Part shown: positions 1 through 7,406 of the stretch, in pieces
Layout of the letters: the number at the start of each line of letters is the position of its first letter
How positions within the stretch are numbered: position 1 is the first letter of the stretch
Assembly: GCA_965237775.1 (NCBI GenBank)
Contig: OZ250155.1
Span: 1,054,001 to 1,118,000, forward strand
DNA from: CATOSP01 sp965237775
GTDB taxonomy: Bacteria > Chloroflexota > Dehalococcoidia > Lucifugimonadales > UBA3495
Length of the DNA: 64,000 nt
Direction of reading: 5' to 3'
Program-made: the position numbers and the translations under genes
The notes under the pieces: model-generated
Databases searched by the model: none
The model's input: only the letters and a program-made list of their open reading frames with translations
Told to the model about the DNA's origin: nothing

Positions 1-55
1 GAACAATCGTCCCCCACGGTGACACTCACAGTGCGGGGACCAAGAGGAAGGATTT

Positions 56-406
56 TTGAGGATATACGTGGGAAATCTCCAGCGCGAATTGAACGAGGGA
101 GATGTCAGGGAGCTCTTCAGCAGTCACGGCCAAGTGGGTTCAGTTTCCATAATCCGTGACCGTGACACCCGCCGTTCGAAAGGCTTCGCCTTTGTCGAAA
201 TGCCTTTGGGTGTTCAAGCAAAAGCAGCCATCAAAGCGCTCAACGGACAGATTTTTCACCAACCGACGCGCACCCTCACTGTCAATGAAGCCCATCCTGA
301 AGCCCATCCTGAAGAAGGCCGCAATGCCGAAAAAGGCGGCCACCGACCGAGCCCAACGGTTGATAGGCCCAAGCTACTCAAGCGTCCCAGAGGGCGCCGC
401 GGGTAG
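56..406 (+). CDS. RRM-domain RNA-binding protein
   Basis: A 116-residue protein with one RNA recognition motif. RNP2-like IYVGNL is at residues 3-8 and RNP1-like KGFAFVEM at 42-49. After about residue 78 the tail is basic and rich in P, K and R. It likely binds single-stranded RNA in the cytoplasm as an RNA chaperone. The start is TTG, chosen because AGAGGAAGG lies just upstream and RNP2 begins at residue 3; no ATG fits. The stop is nine bases before the helicase start, so the two are probably co-transcribed. Small bacterial RRM proteins of this type accompany DEAD-box helicases in cold-response contexts (family knowledge; the link here is inference). Confidence 0.9.
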   Translation: MRIYVGNLQRELNEGDVRELFSSHGQVGSVSIIRDRDTRRSKGFAFVEMPLGVQAKAAIKALNGQIFHQPTRTLTVNEAHPEAHPEEGRNAEKGGHRPSPTVDRPKLLKRPRGRRG

Positions 407-415
407 AGGAGACAA

Positions 416-1819
416 GTGTCGACTATTCCAAGCCTGGTCGGTAAAATAACAGCGACACGGAGCTTCAAGGAACAAAATTTCATCAATCGGCTTGAGGCAA
501 GCTACGCAACAAAGGAAGAGAGCATCGTACCGAATACATCAAAAACAGAACCCCTGATATCACAGGCGGCGTCGCCTCCGAAACGCCGGTCCTGGTGGTG
601 GTGGTGGCGCAGGACCGGGCCCAAGCATCAAGACTCCGGACCCACTTCTCCACCCCAAGTCAATCAAAGCCCTCAAGTAACTTCCGGCCCCGGAGAGACG
701 GGCACGCACTGGTTTGGCACTCAGGAGGTGAGCTCCGATGTCGCCCGGGCCCTAAGCGCAATTGGCTATGAGGAACCCACACCCATTCAGCAAGAGTGCA
801 TTTCGCCCCTCTTGGCCGGCCGGGATGTGGTGGGCCAAGCCCTAACCGGCACCGGGAAAACGGCCGCTTTCGGGATTCCCTTGGTGGAACAGGCGGACCC
901 GTCCCAAACCTTCGTTCAAGCGTTGGTCCTGGTCCCGACCCGAGAGTTGGCGAGGCAGGTCTGCGATGAACTGATTCGTCTGGCCCGGTTCCGGCGCATA
1001 GGAGTCCTGGCTTGCTACGGAGGACAGCCCATATCCAAGCAGATTGGCGCGCTTGCCCGTGGGACTCACATAGTTGTGGGTACCCCCGGCCGGGTGCTGG
1101 ACCATCTGAGGCGAGGAACCTTGCGATTGGAAACTCTTCGCACAGTGGTATTGGACGAGGCCGATGAGATGCTAGACATCGGCTTCCTGCCGGATATTGA
1201 GCGGATTCTGGCCCAAACGCCCAAGAAACGGCAGACCGCCCTCTTCTCCGCCACCATACCCTCCCCTATCCGGGGTGTTGTCGTTCGTCATATGCAGTCC
1301 CCTATGTGGATACGAATAGGGGGTGAGATTGAGACTGCTCCCCACGTATCCCAACTGTACTACGAGGTACCGGAACAAGACCGGGTGCGTACGCTCGTTA
1401 GGCTGCTAACAACCCAGGTGAACGGAGGGAAGGCCCTTATGTTCCGAAGGACCAAAGTTGGAGTGGATAAGTTGGTTTTAGCCCTGCAGCGGCAGGGCGT
1501 TGCCGTGGCAGGGATCCACGGTGGGATGGTCCAGGCGCAACGAAACGCAGCGATGCGGTCCTTTCACGCCGGGGGACTAAAGGTGCTAGTGGCTACCAAT
1601 GTGGCTGCTCGAGGCCTGGATATCCCGGAGGTCTCCCACGTTGTCAACTACGACATGCCTCAGAGCTTGGAAGAGTACGTTCACCGAATCGGCAGAACTG
1701 CCCGCATGGGACGCGACGGGACAGCCATTACATTCGTCACAGAATGGGATTTCCCAATGCTGGACATCTTGCTGGCCAGCCTGGCTGGTGAGCTAAAACA
1801 AGGGACACTGTCTCCCTGA
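416..1819 (+). CDS. DEAD-box ATP-dependent RNA helicase
   Basis: A 467-residue helicase that unwinds RNA duplexes with ATP. Motifs in order: Q-motif (PTPIQQ, ~121-126), motif I ALTGTGKT (~142-149; A-L where most relatives have A-Q), PTRELA (~174-179), TPGR (~223-226), DEAD (~247-250), SAT (~278-280), then ARGLDI and HRIGRTAR in the second RecA lobe. Roughly the first 95 residues are low-complexity and include five consecutive tryptophans (60-64); the core starts near residue 99. The GTG start has GAGGAG eight bases upstream and follows the RRM gene directly, suggesting an operon. No long C-terminal extension is present, so a substrate cannot be assigned. Confidence 0.93.
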   Translation: MSTIPSLVGKITATRSFKEQNFINRLEASYATKEESIVPNTSKTEPLISQAASPPKRRSWWWWWRRTGPKHQDSGPTSPPQVNQSPQVTSGPGETGTHWFGTQEVSSDVARALSAIGYEEPTPIQQECISPLLAGRDVVGQALTGTGKTAAFGIPLVEQADPSQTFVQALVLVPTRELARQVCDELIRLARFRRIGVLACYGGQPISKQIGALARGTHIVVGTPGRVLDHLRRGTLRLETLRTVVLDEADEMLDIGFLPDIERILAQTPKKRQTALFSATIPSPIRGVVVRHMQSPMWIRIGGEIETAPHVSQLYYEVPEQDRVRTLVRLLTTQVNGGKALMFRRTKVGVDKLVLALQRQGVAVAGIHGGMVQAQRNAAMRSFHAGGLKVLVATNVAARGLDIPEVSHVVNYDMPQSLEEYVHRIGRTARMGRDGTAITFVTEWDFPMLDILLASLAGELKQGTLSP

Positions 1820-2101
1820 GGTGGACCCAGGAAATTGGACAGGTGGTCAAGTGAGGGTGCCGCTCTTAAATTAGATGCAGCGTTGGCTGTCAAGAAGAGT
1901 CGGACATGAAGAAACGGAGGAAGCACAGCCGGGCCAAGCGGCGGGAGACGGTGGAGCTGAGGCATCCTTCCCTATAGGCAGTACGCCCTTGCGCCGTGTC
2001 AGGCATCAGCCGCTCCAGTCAATTCCACCGGCCCAAAAGGACTCGGGAAGAGGACTTGTCCCTGATGGGTATGATCGACCGGCAGTACCGGTCCTCTAGG
2101 T
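1820..2101 (+). pseudogene. IS3-family element, internally deleted relic
   Basis: Two disconnected pieces of an IS3-type element. ATG at 1906 opens a short frame beginning MKKRRKHS and including RETVEL, typical of an IS3 OrfA N-terminus, and stops after ~23 codons. From ~2003 another frame reads ISRSSQFHRPK, then EEDLSLM and MIDRQY, the usual beginning of IS3 OrfB. The rest of both proteins is missing. No function is expected. Confidence 0.6.
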
Positions 2102-2157
2102 GAACGTCAACGTCTTTCGGGCGAGCGACTTCGAATAACCGGAGGCCGGTGTCAGCA

Positions 2158-2640
2158 TCAGGGAGTAAATGGCCGTGTCCGTGCGCCCAACACCGCGTTG
2201 GGATTCATGCTGTCGAAAATCTTAGCGATTTGCTCGTGGGTTAAGCGTTCGATCACCTTTTCGATAACGACCGGAGGCTCCAGTTCTTGGAGGGGGCGCC
2301 TCTCGATGTTGCTCCGGGGGTACATCCAGGTGAAAACGGCCCGAAGCGCGCTCCTCCGATTCTCTAATGTGTAAGACGATTTCCCTCCAAAGTCCCCTCC
2401 TATCTTGATTGTATAGGATGAACTCTCGGACCTCGTCCTCCCCCCTGGTAGTCCAAGTGGGTGGACATCCCTCCGCCCTGCAACCATCCGTAGCAGGGTT
2501 TAACGATTCGTTGTATTGCTGCGCCGTCTTCGGGGACCTGCCCACTGTCTGGTTATGGGCCTTGAATTTGTAGCCGATCACTTGGTATTTTCTCGGGGTA
2601 CTCCTTGCCTTCTTCACGAGAGCTGTCTGGTAGGCAAGCA
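2158..2640 (-). pseudogene. Tyrosine recombinase (phage-type integrase), broken N-terminal part
   Basis: Minus-strand reading frames resemble the SAM-like core-binding domain of a XerC/XerD-type integrase. One frame gives SPKTAQQYNESL, AEGCP and DEVREFILYNQ. After a frameshift another gives NRRSALRAVFTWM, LEPPVVIEKVIERLTHEQI and MNPNAVLGAR, the lead-in to the catalytic domain. The catalytic R-H-R-Y part is absent. It lies beside the tRNA-Arg 3' half at 2772-2820 on the same strand, the usual place for an integrase that uses a tRNA gene as attachment site. Non-functional. Confidence 0.6.
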
Positions 2641-2771
2641 ACCGAAGGAGGAACCGCGATGTGCAAAAAAGGCAGAGTATCGGATATGCGTTTTTGGCAT
2701 GAAAAAACCGCCCGTGGGGGCGGAATATCGCGCCCAAAATGGGCCAATTCGTAGCTAAATTGGGGGAAGAT

Positions 2772-2820
2772 TGGCGTCCCAGGCAGGATTCGAACCCGCG
2801 ACCCGCTGCTTAGAAGGCAG
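2772..2820 (-). tRNA. 3' half of tRNA-Arg(UCU), probable att-site remnant
   Basis: The minus strand holds an anticodon arm with loop CTTCTAA (anticodon UCU), a variable loop, a T arm GCGGG-TTCGAAT-CCTGC, 3' acceptor strand CTGGGAC, discriminator G and an encoded CCA. The matching 5' acceptor strand (GTCCCAG) and D arm are not found upstream on that strand, so only the 3' half is present. Integrative elements that enter at tRNA genes leave such 3'-half copies at one end. A decayed integrase lies ~130 bp away. Not expected to make a working tRNA. Confidence 0.65.
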
Positions 2821-2939
2821 GACTCACGATTTACCTGCCCGAGAGACATTCCAGCTACGGCTATCGATGCACAACCGCCTACGTTCGCTACCAGGCAGTG
2901 ATTCGGTTTGAGGCGACCTCCGCCGTTTGCTTGTCCGAC

Positions 2940-2993
2940 CATGGTCCCTTGTCCCCCAGGCATGTAGCCCAACCCGGTGGTTGCGGGACCATG
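2940..2993. repeat. Inverted repeat, 9-bp perfect stem
   Basis: CATGGTCCC (2940-2948) pairs with GGGACCATG (2985-2993) around a ~36-nt loop. There is no T-tract, so it is not a typical terminator. Together with the hairpin at 3010-3049 it suggests the gene-free stretch from ~2821 to 3250 may encode a structured RNA; no known family was recognised. Confidence 0.5.
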
Positions 2994-3009
2994 AGTCAGA
3001 CCCCGTCGA

Positions 3010-3049
3010 TCGGCAGGGATGGATTAGAAGCTAATCGGAACCCTGCCGA
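3010..3049. repeat. Strong two-tier hairpin
   Basis: An outer stem CGGCAGGG (3011-3018)/CCCTGCCG (3041-3048) encloses an inner stem GATTAG (3022-3027)/CTAATC (3031-3036) with a three-base loop AAG. It is predicted stable as RNA or extruded DNA. It lies between the tRNA half and the HNH gene with no protein-coding explanation. Confidence 0.6.
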
Positions 3050-3293
3050 CCGTTCGCATGATACCAGGAAGTGGTGACAGGAGCACATCGGCTGTCGAGC
3101 GTGAGGTGTCCCCATCCCGTTGAAATATCACCCGGGTAAGTTATGGATACGACCGCCTGCGGGTGGCGGTTCCATCGCCTGGGATGATCTGCCGCGTCAG
3201 CTCGGAGCCATCCGTGGCCGGAGAGTGAATGGTGTTGCAGACACTTAGTGACAAACGACTACTCGGTGGGGTTGGTGGTTCGAGTCCACCACG

Positions 3294-3551
3294 GTGGACC
3301 ACATCAAGCCTTTCTCAAAGGGAGGGAGCGATAAGCCGTCGAACCTGCAACTGCTGTGCAACTCCTGTAACTCCACCAAAGGCGACGGGACCCAGGCCCA
3401 ACTCAAGAAGCGGTCAGTGGAGAAAGGGATCGTTAAGGGCAGTCAAGCAGCTACCAAGCCCAAGCCCAAGGCAGCGGCGAAGAAGGCCGCGCCTGCAAAG
3501 AAGAAACCCGCCAGAAGGCCGAACGACCCGTTTTCAAGGGCCATGCGGTAA
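3294..3551 (+). CDS. HNH endonuclease, short form
   Basis: The ~85-residue product starts directly with the HNH signature: DHIKPFSKGGSD, then NLQLLCNSCNSTKG, the expected D-H and C-x-x-C-N metal-binding residues. The C-terminal 45 residues are Lys/Ala/Pro rich (KPKPKAAAKKAAPAKKK), a probable DNA-binding tail. The GTG start is uncertain: the frame stays open upstream only to ~3252, giving at most 14 more residues, so this may be a 5'-truncated fragment of a longer HNH protein. Likely a DNA nicking or cleaving enzyme associated with mobile DNA. Confidence 0.7.
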   Translation: MDHIKPFSKGGSDKPSNLQLLCNSCNSTKGDGTQAQLKKRSVEKGIVKGSQAATKPKPKAAAKKAAPAKKKPARRPNDPFSRAMR

Positions 3552-3568
3552 ATGACCCAGGCAACACG

Positions 3569-3598
3569 CCAGCCTCGGCGGGATCCCGCCGGGGCTGG
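3569..3598. terminator. GC-rich palindrome after the HNH gene
   Basis: CCAGCCTCGGCGGGA faces TCCCGCCGGGGCTGG almost perfectly between the HNH stop and the next ribosome-binding site. There is no downstream T-run, so it may be a weak or factor-assisted terminator or only an inverted repeat. Confidence 0.4.
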
Positions 3599-3616
3599 GT
3601 ACCTTGGGGGAGGCTT

Positions 3617-3865
3617 ATGGACGCCTACTGTCAAACCTGTCAAGCAGACCGGGAGATACAGAATCCGCGAGCGATCACCTTGAATAACGACAAACCCGCG
3701 ACACGCGGGGACTGCCCTGCCTGCGGAGGGAAGATATACCGGATCGGGGAATCTCCCGAAGGGGTGCCATCGGCGGAGACGCGGAAGCCAACGTGCTTTT
3801 GCGGTATAACCATTGCGGAGGCTAACAGGCTGTGTACGGAAATGGATTGCTTTCATCGACGCTGA
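3617..3865 (+). CDS. DUF5679-type zinc-ribbon protein
   Basis: An 82-residue small protein. CQTCQADREIQNPRAITL and GDCPACGGKIYRIG match the DUF5679 pattern: a C-x-x-C pair, the K/R-E-I-x-N-P-x-A core and a second C-x-x-C pair. An additional C-terminal Cys-rich piece (CFCGITIAEANRLC, then CFH) extends beyond the usual family length. GGGGGAGG lies seven bases before the ATG. The molecular role is unknown; a small zinc-binding, possibly nucleic-acid-associated protein. Confidence 0.8.
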   Translation: MDAYCQTCQADREIQNPRAITLNNDKPATRGDCPACGGKIYRIGESPEGVPSAETRKPTCFCGITIAEANRLCTEMDCFHRR

Positions 3866-3962
3866 CTTGTGACCTACCAGGTTGCGGCCCTGGCGCGACT
3901 GTAGGCCGGGGATGTGGCCAGGATGGGACTATGGCGGTGAAGGTGCGTGAGTGGTAGACTGT

Positions 3963-4018
3963 GGACGCCAAATGAAAACGGCTCCGAAAGTGTTGTCGCA
4001 CTTTTCGGAGTCGCGTCC
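3963..4018. repeat. Long imperfect hairpin
   Basis: Outer arms GGACGC (3963-3968)/GCGTCC (4013-4018) flank an inner stem CTCCGAAAGTG/CACTTTTCGGAG. It lies downstream of the DUF5679 gene and has no T-tract. It could be a transcription pause or terminator element or the end of a small mobile unit; no attC core (GTTRRRY) is present. Confidence 0.45.
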
Positions 4019-4086
4019 AGCCAGGTAGTCAAGCTTCAAATGCAAGCCCATACTACCAGCCCTAGTTAAAATTTATCAATATCCAT

Positions 4087-4120
4087 GGCCTCCGCCAAAC
4101 GGTCCGGCGGAGGCCCTTTT
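4087..4120 (+). terminator. Rho-independent terminator
   Basis: A perfect 10-bp stem GGCCTCCGCC (4087-4096)/GGCGGAGGCC (4106-4115) with a 9-nt loop is followed by CTTTT. Its 3' arm contains GGAGG, which doubles as the likely ribosome-binding site for the GTG-started gene at 4121. Confidence 0.65.
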
Positions 4121-4342
4121 GTGTCGACAATCTTATGGAGTTGCCTCGGCTTCTGCATAACACTGACATTGTTGGGGGTCCGGCTTGAGTTGCTGTGGGG
4201 TCCCTATGCCCTCAATGGAATCGCTCTGTGGATGATTGCTGCCGGCGTATCTGTAGGGGCGCTCGCAATCATGTTTTTGCCGTACCTCTTGCTGGTATTC
4301 GATCTGGTCAGCGGCTCGGAGAGTCAACGCAAGTTAAGTTGA
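4121..4342 (+). CDS. Small two-helix membrane protein, unknown function
   Basis: About 73 residues with two hydrophobic segments, LWSCLGFCITLTLLG (residues ~5-19) and a longer one ending AIMFLPYLLLVF, which suggest a small inner-membrane protein. A longer frame opens at ATG 4085, but that start lies inside a terminator hairpin. GTG at 4121 has GGAGG at a good distance and is preferred. No family was recognised. It sits in a cluster of phage/plasmid-like genes. Confidence 0.5.
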   Translation: MSTILWSCLGFCITLTLLGVRLELLWGPYALNGIALWMIAAGVSVGALAIMFLPYLLLVFDLVSGSESQRKLS

Positions 4343-4480
4343 TCTGCTGGCCGAGACGTACCTGAAGACGGCTAAGCCGGAAAGCCAAGCTTGGAGTTGG
4401 GCGGTCCGGAAGGTCCTGCTTGAGTCGGTAGCGGCGCGGCCTTACTGTGAGCAGACTTGACTGATTTCCTGTCTGAAACT

Positions 4481-4672
4481 ATGCCCTGGATCGGTCTCGC
4501 GTTGGCCCTGGTTTCCGCCTAATTCCTCCCCACCGGCGTCGCGTTGGACCGGGAAGTCCGGCGTAAGCTGCCAATTGTCGTGTTCAACGTGTTGGTTGGA
4601 TGGACCGTAATTGGATGGGTCGTGGCCCTGGTCTGGGCCTGCCGCGCTTCAGCAGTCACCAATGATGGGTGA
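4481..4672 (+). pseudogene. Superinfection immunity protein, interrupted by a stop codon
   Basis: Reading from ATG 4481: MPWIGLALALVSA, a TAA stop at 4520-4522, then FLPTGVALDREVRRK, and after it NVLVGWTVIGWVVALVWAC. This matches the superinfection-immunity membrane family (FLPT near the first helix; N-x-x-x-G-W-T-x-x-G-W-V-x-A-L-V-W-A in the second). The family is phage-derived and blocks entry of related phage DNA. The in-frame TAA suggests a dead gene unless read through. The next gene (XRE regulator) supports a prophage or plasmid remnant. Confidence 0.7.
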
Positions 4673-4703
4673 AGTGGGGCAAGGTTCACGGAGAGTTTCG
4701 CAA

Positions 4704-4955
4704 ATGTCTGATTACCAAGTAACCTTCGGACAACACATCCGGTATCTCAGAAGGCTGCGTTCTCTCACGCAGGAAGAAGTGGCGCACCGTGCGGGCGTCC
4801 ATGTGACTTACCTCTCCGGTATAGAGAGAGGCGTGCGAAATCCCTCCCTCAAGAACATCCGCGCAATCGCCGCAGCGTTGGGAGTTCCTATGGGAGAGTT
4901 GTTCGCGCCGGAGCCGGGGTGCGCCGACCACACAACCCGGCCCGTCGTGGAGTAG
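4704..4955 (+). CDS. XRE-family HTH transcriptional regulator
   Basis: An 83-residue Cro/C1-type DNA-binding protein. The HTH spans roughly residues 8-62: FGQHIRYLRRLRSLTQEEVA, HRAGVHVTYLSGIERG, then NPSLKNIRAIAAALGVP and ELF. ATG 4704 is preferred over an upstream in-frame ATG because GGAGAG precedes it at normal spacing and homology starts there. It probably represses a mobile-element operon. Neighbouring genes are decayed, so it may be an orphan. Confidence 0.88.
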   Translation: MSDYQVTFGQHIRYLRRLRSLTQEEVAHRAGVHVTYLSGIERGVRNPSLKNIRAIAAALGVPMGELFAPEPGCADHTTRPVVE

Positions 4956-5048
4956 CTTGGGATGGTAAGGCGACTTTGGGTGCAAAGCCGGAGGACGGGC
5001 ATGACTGAGCGAGGACCTGCCGCATTTGGTTTCTAAGGATGGTTTGTA

Positions 5049-5168
5049 ATGACACCGGAGCAAATGAACGGGCGTTACTCTTGGCTTCTGGCGGAAGGGG
5101 AGAATTTCGATGCCGGGTTCTGGTCTAAGCCCCAATCCACCGAAGAGATGAGGGTCGCGGCGTGGTGA
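5049..5168 (+). pseudogene. Short gene cut by IS1380 copy 1
   Basis: ATG 5049 opens MTPEQMNGRYSWLLAEGEN and continues FDAGFWS, then runs into the IS1380 left end at ~5127 and stops inside it. Only ~26 native codons remain. The product is not recognised. Confidence 0.4.
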
Positions 5169-5202
5169 ATGGGTAAGAAAGTGCTCCTTTGCATCTGGGA
5201 TA

Positions 5203-6599
5203 ATGGTTTTCGAGAGAGGAAACCGACCAGAAACAAGGAGCACCCAACAGATGCCACCACTTGAGCACCCCGACCGCATCCAAATCGCCTTCGACGACCA
5301 CCGCCTGGTCAACAATGCCGGGCTGCTTCTTCCGGCCACCCTGGCCCAGCACGTGGGCCTGCGTGAACTCGTTGACCGTCACCTTGACCTCGGGTATGCG
5401 CCGGGGCGGGCGAACGCGGGAGACAAGATGCTGACGCTGGTGGCCTCGGCGCCGGCGGGCGGCGATTGCATTGACGACGCCGATGCGCTGCGTGCGGGGC
5501 GGACCTCCTCGGTGCCGGGGTGCATGGTCAAAGCGCCCTCCACCCCCCGCTTTCGCGAGGGCAGGCTCTGGGGACGTTCCTGCGCAGCTTCCGGTGGGGC
5601 CATGTCCGCCAGCTGGACCGGGTGAGCCGGGAGTTGCTGTCCCGGGCCTGGCCGGCTGGTGCAGGACCCGGCCCCGGGCCGTTGACCATCGACCTGGACT
5701 CCACCATCTGCGAGACCTACGGGCTGGCCAAGGAGGGCGCCCGCCAACACGGCTACACCGGCCAGCGGGGCTATCACCCGCTGCTGGCCGTCGCCGCCGG
5801 AACCGGCGACGTGCTGATGGCACGGCTCAGGGAGGGCCGCGCCAACACCGCTCGGGGCGCCGCCCACTTCCTGCGGGAGACCGTGGGGCGGGTGCGCCAT
5901 GCTGGGGCCAAGGGGCAACTCACGGTGCGGGCCGACAGCGGCTTCTACACCCACGCCGTGGTCGCCGTCTGCCGCAAGACGAAGGTCCGCTTCTCCATCA
6001 CCATCCGCCAGCGTGCCAGCCTGCGCAATCTCATTGAAGCCATACCCGAGGAGGACTGGACGCCCATCCCCTACTGGATGGACGGCGCCGCCGACGTGGC
6101 CGAGACCGCTTACACTCCCTTCAGGAGCAAGCCCGATGCCGCGCCGGTGCGGCTCATCGTCCGGCGGGTGAAGCCCACGCCCGGTTCCCAGCTGGCCCTC
6201 TTCGCCAGCTACAGCTATCACGGCTTCATCACCGACCGGGACGGGGATACCCTGGAGCTGGAGGCCGACCACCGCCGCCACGCCGAGGTCGAAAATGCCA
6301 TCCGAGACCTCAAGTACGGCGTGGGACTCAATCATCTCCCGTCAGGCCGTTTCGCCGCCAACGCCGCCTGGCTGGCCGTCCAGGCGCTGGCGCATAATCT
6401 GGCCCGTTGGGCGGCGCGCATCGGTCTGGGCGAGCAACTGGTGACCACCAAGACCCTGCGGCGACGCTTCTTCTCCCTGGCCGGACGGCTCACCCGCTCG
6501 GCGCGCAGACTCACTTTGCATCTTCCCCGGGGCTGGCCCTGGGCTGAGCAGGCCACTCTCGCCCTGGCCCGACTGCGAGCCATCCCACTCCCAGCCTGA
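5203..6599 (+). pseudogene. IS1380 transposase, frameshifted by a hairpin insertion
   Basis: The N-terminal frame (start ~5251, MPPLEHPDRIQIAFDDHRLV) runs to ~5540; the second frame carries the rest to 6599. Motifs of the DDE group-1/IS1380 family: TIDLDSTICETYGLAK (first Asp), GYTGQRGYHPLLA, RADSGFY (second Asp), HAEVENAIRDLK (Glu) and GLNHLPSG. The frames separate where the family reads APST-LGTFLRSF; here 23 extra bases (unit 5544-5567) sit between T and L, shifting the frame. Copy 2 has the same insertion, so it predates duplication. Inactive as one polypeptide unless frameshifting occurs. Confidence 0.85.
5544..5567 (-). repeat. AGCCTG-hairpin micro-insertion H1
   Basis: On the minus strand: AGCCTG, then CCCTCGC-GAAA-GCGGGGG, a 7-bp stem (one T-G pair) capped by a GNRA-type tetraloop. 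It lies inside the IS1380 transposase. Related units are at 10676, 14947, 32671, 33957, 40558 and 60274. Confidence 0.75.
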
Positions 6600-6880
6600 C
6601 GGCGCTATCCGCAACCGACCCACCGCATCCAAACTCGCGTCCGCCCGGTCCGCGAGTGCATCCTGTTGCGTCCGGTCTCACTATCACGCGATTCCCAGCC
6701 TCCATAGACCGCTCTCGAGGCCCGGTGCGGCTACTGAAAACCCTCTGCGGCGTCACATCGGTCCCAATGGAGCCCAGGCTTTCTCCCTTGTAGGCTCCCT
6801 CATCCCAATTTGCCCTGCCTTCACGCCTCCCATCGGTGGATTCGGGTTAAGTTTAGGTCGCGCCGGATTGTCGCTAATTG

Positions 6881-7390
6881 TGTAAACGGCGGAGGTAAAG
6901 TGGACCACGTGGGGGGATCGATCTGCTGACATTTGGCGGTTGAAAATTGCACTGTCCACCACTATCCATCCATAGATTCGAAGTCGAGCCCATGGATGGA
7001 GCGATGGATGTACCAGGTGGACTTATATCTGCGGGTTCGCCGGGCGGTGATGGTGGAGGTCGTGAGCATCCGGGAGGCTGCGCGGACGTTCGAGCTTCAC
7101 CGGGACACCGTGCGCAAGATTCTGGCCTACTCCATCCCGCTGGGCTACCGGCGACAGACCCCGCCCCGGCGCCCCAAGCTGGAGCCCTTCACGGCGTGAT
7201 CGACCGGATTCTGGGGTCCGGTCGGCATCGCCAGGAAGCAGAGCCATACTGCCAAACGCATCTTTGAGCGGCTGCGCGACGAATACGGGTTTGAAGGCCA
7301 GCACACCATCGTCAAGGACTACGTCCGGGAGTGCCGATGGCAGACCCAGGACGCAGCCAGCGAACCCGACACCGGGGATTATGGCGTCAT
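6881..7390 (+). pseudogene. IS21-family left end and truncated IstA
   Basis: TGTAAACGGCGGAGGT at 6881 resembles an IS21 terminus. ATG 7008 opens MYQVDLYLRVRRAVM, then SIREAARTFELHRDTVRKIL, GYRRQTPPRRPKLEPF, the IstA N-terminal helix-turn-helix region. After a stop and frameshift (~7197) the remainder reads AKRIFERLRDEYGFEGQ and TIVKDYVRE. It ends by ~7390, so the catalytic DDE part and IstB are gone. It is inserted next to IS1380 copy 1. Confidence 0.75.
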
Positions 7391-7406
7391 ACTACTTACG
7401 GGTCGC

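Larger units (their letters stand above)
5127..6850 (+). mobile_element. IS1380-family insertion sequence, copy 1
   Basis: The ends are imperfect inverted repeats: left TAAGCCCCAATCCACCGA, right the complement of TTAACCCGAATCCACCGA. It is nearly identical to copy 2 (10258-11996) in the same orientation. The transposase is broken by a 23-bp insertion. No clear target duplication was seen. Confidence 0.85.

Noticed and set aside
2772..3180. tmRNA (ssrA) on the minus strand
   Set aside because: The 3' end is tRNA-like, but it has a full anticodon arm; no 5' tRNA-like half or plausible tag peptide ending in small hydrophobic residues was found.
3225..3305. tRNA-Leu-like sequence (GTTGCAGAC, TGGTTCGAGTCCACC, GGTGGACCA) before the HNH gene
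   Set aside because: The T arm is convincing, but a matching 5' acceptor strand and a 5-bp anticodon stem could not be found; it overlaps the HNH coding region, so it is at best a decayed fragment.
3963..4018. Integron attC site
   Set aside because: The hairpin lacks the GTTRRRY and RYYYAAC core sites, and no integron integrase is nearby.
5539..5625. Programmed frameshift in IS1380
   Set aside because: The frame change coincides with an extra 23 bp absent from the family consensus, and no slippery heptamer is present, so insertional damage is the simpler explanation.
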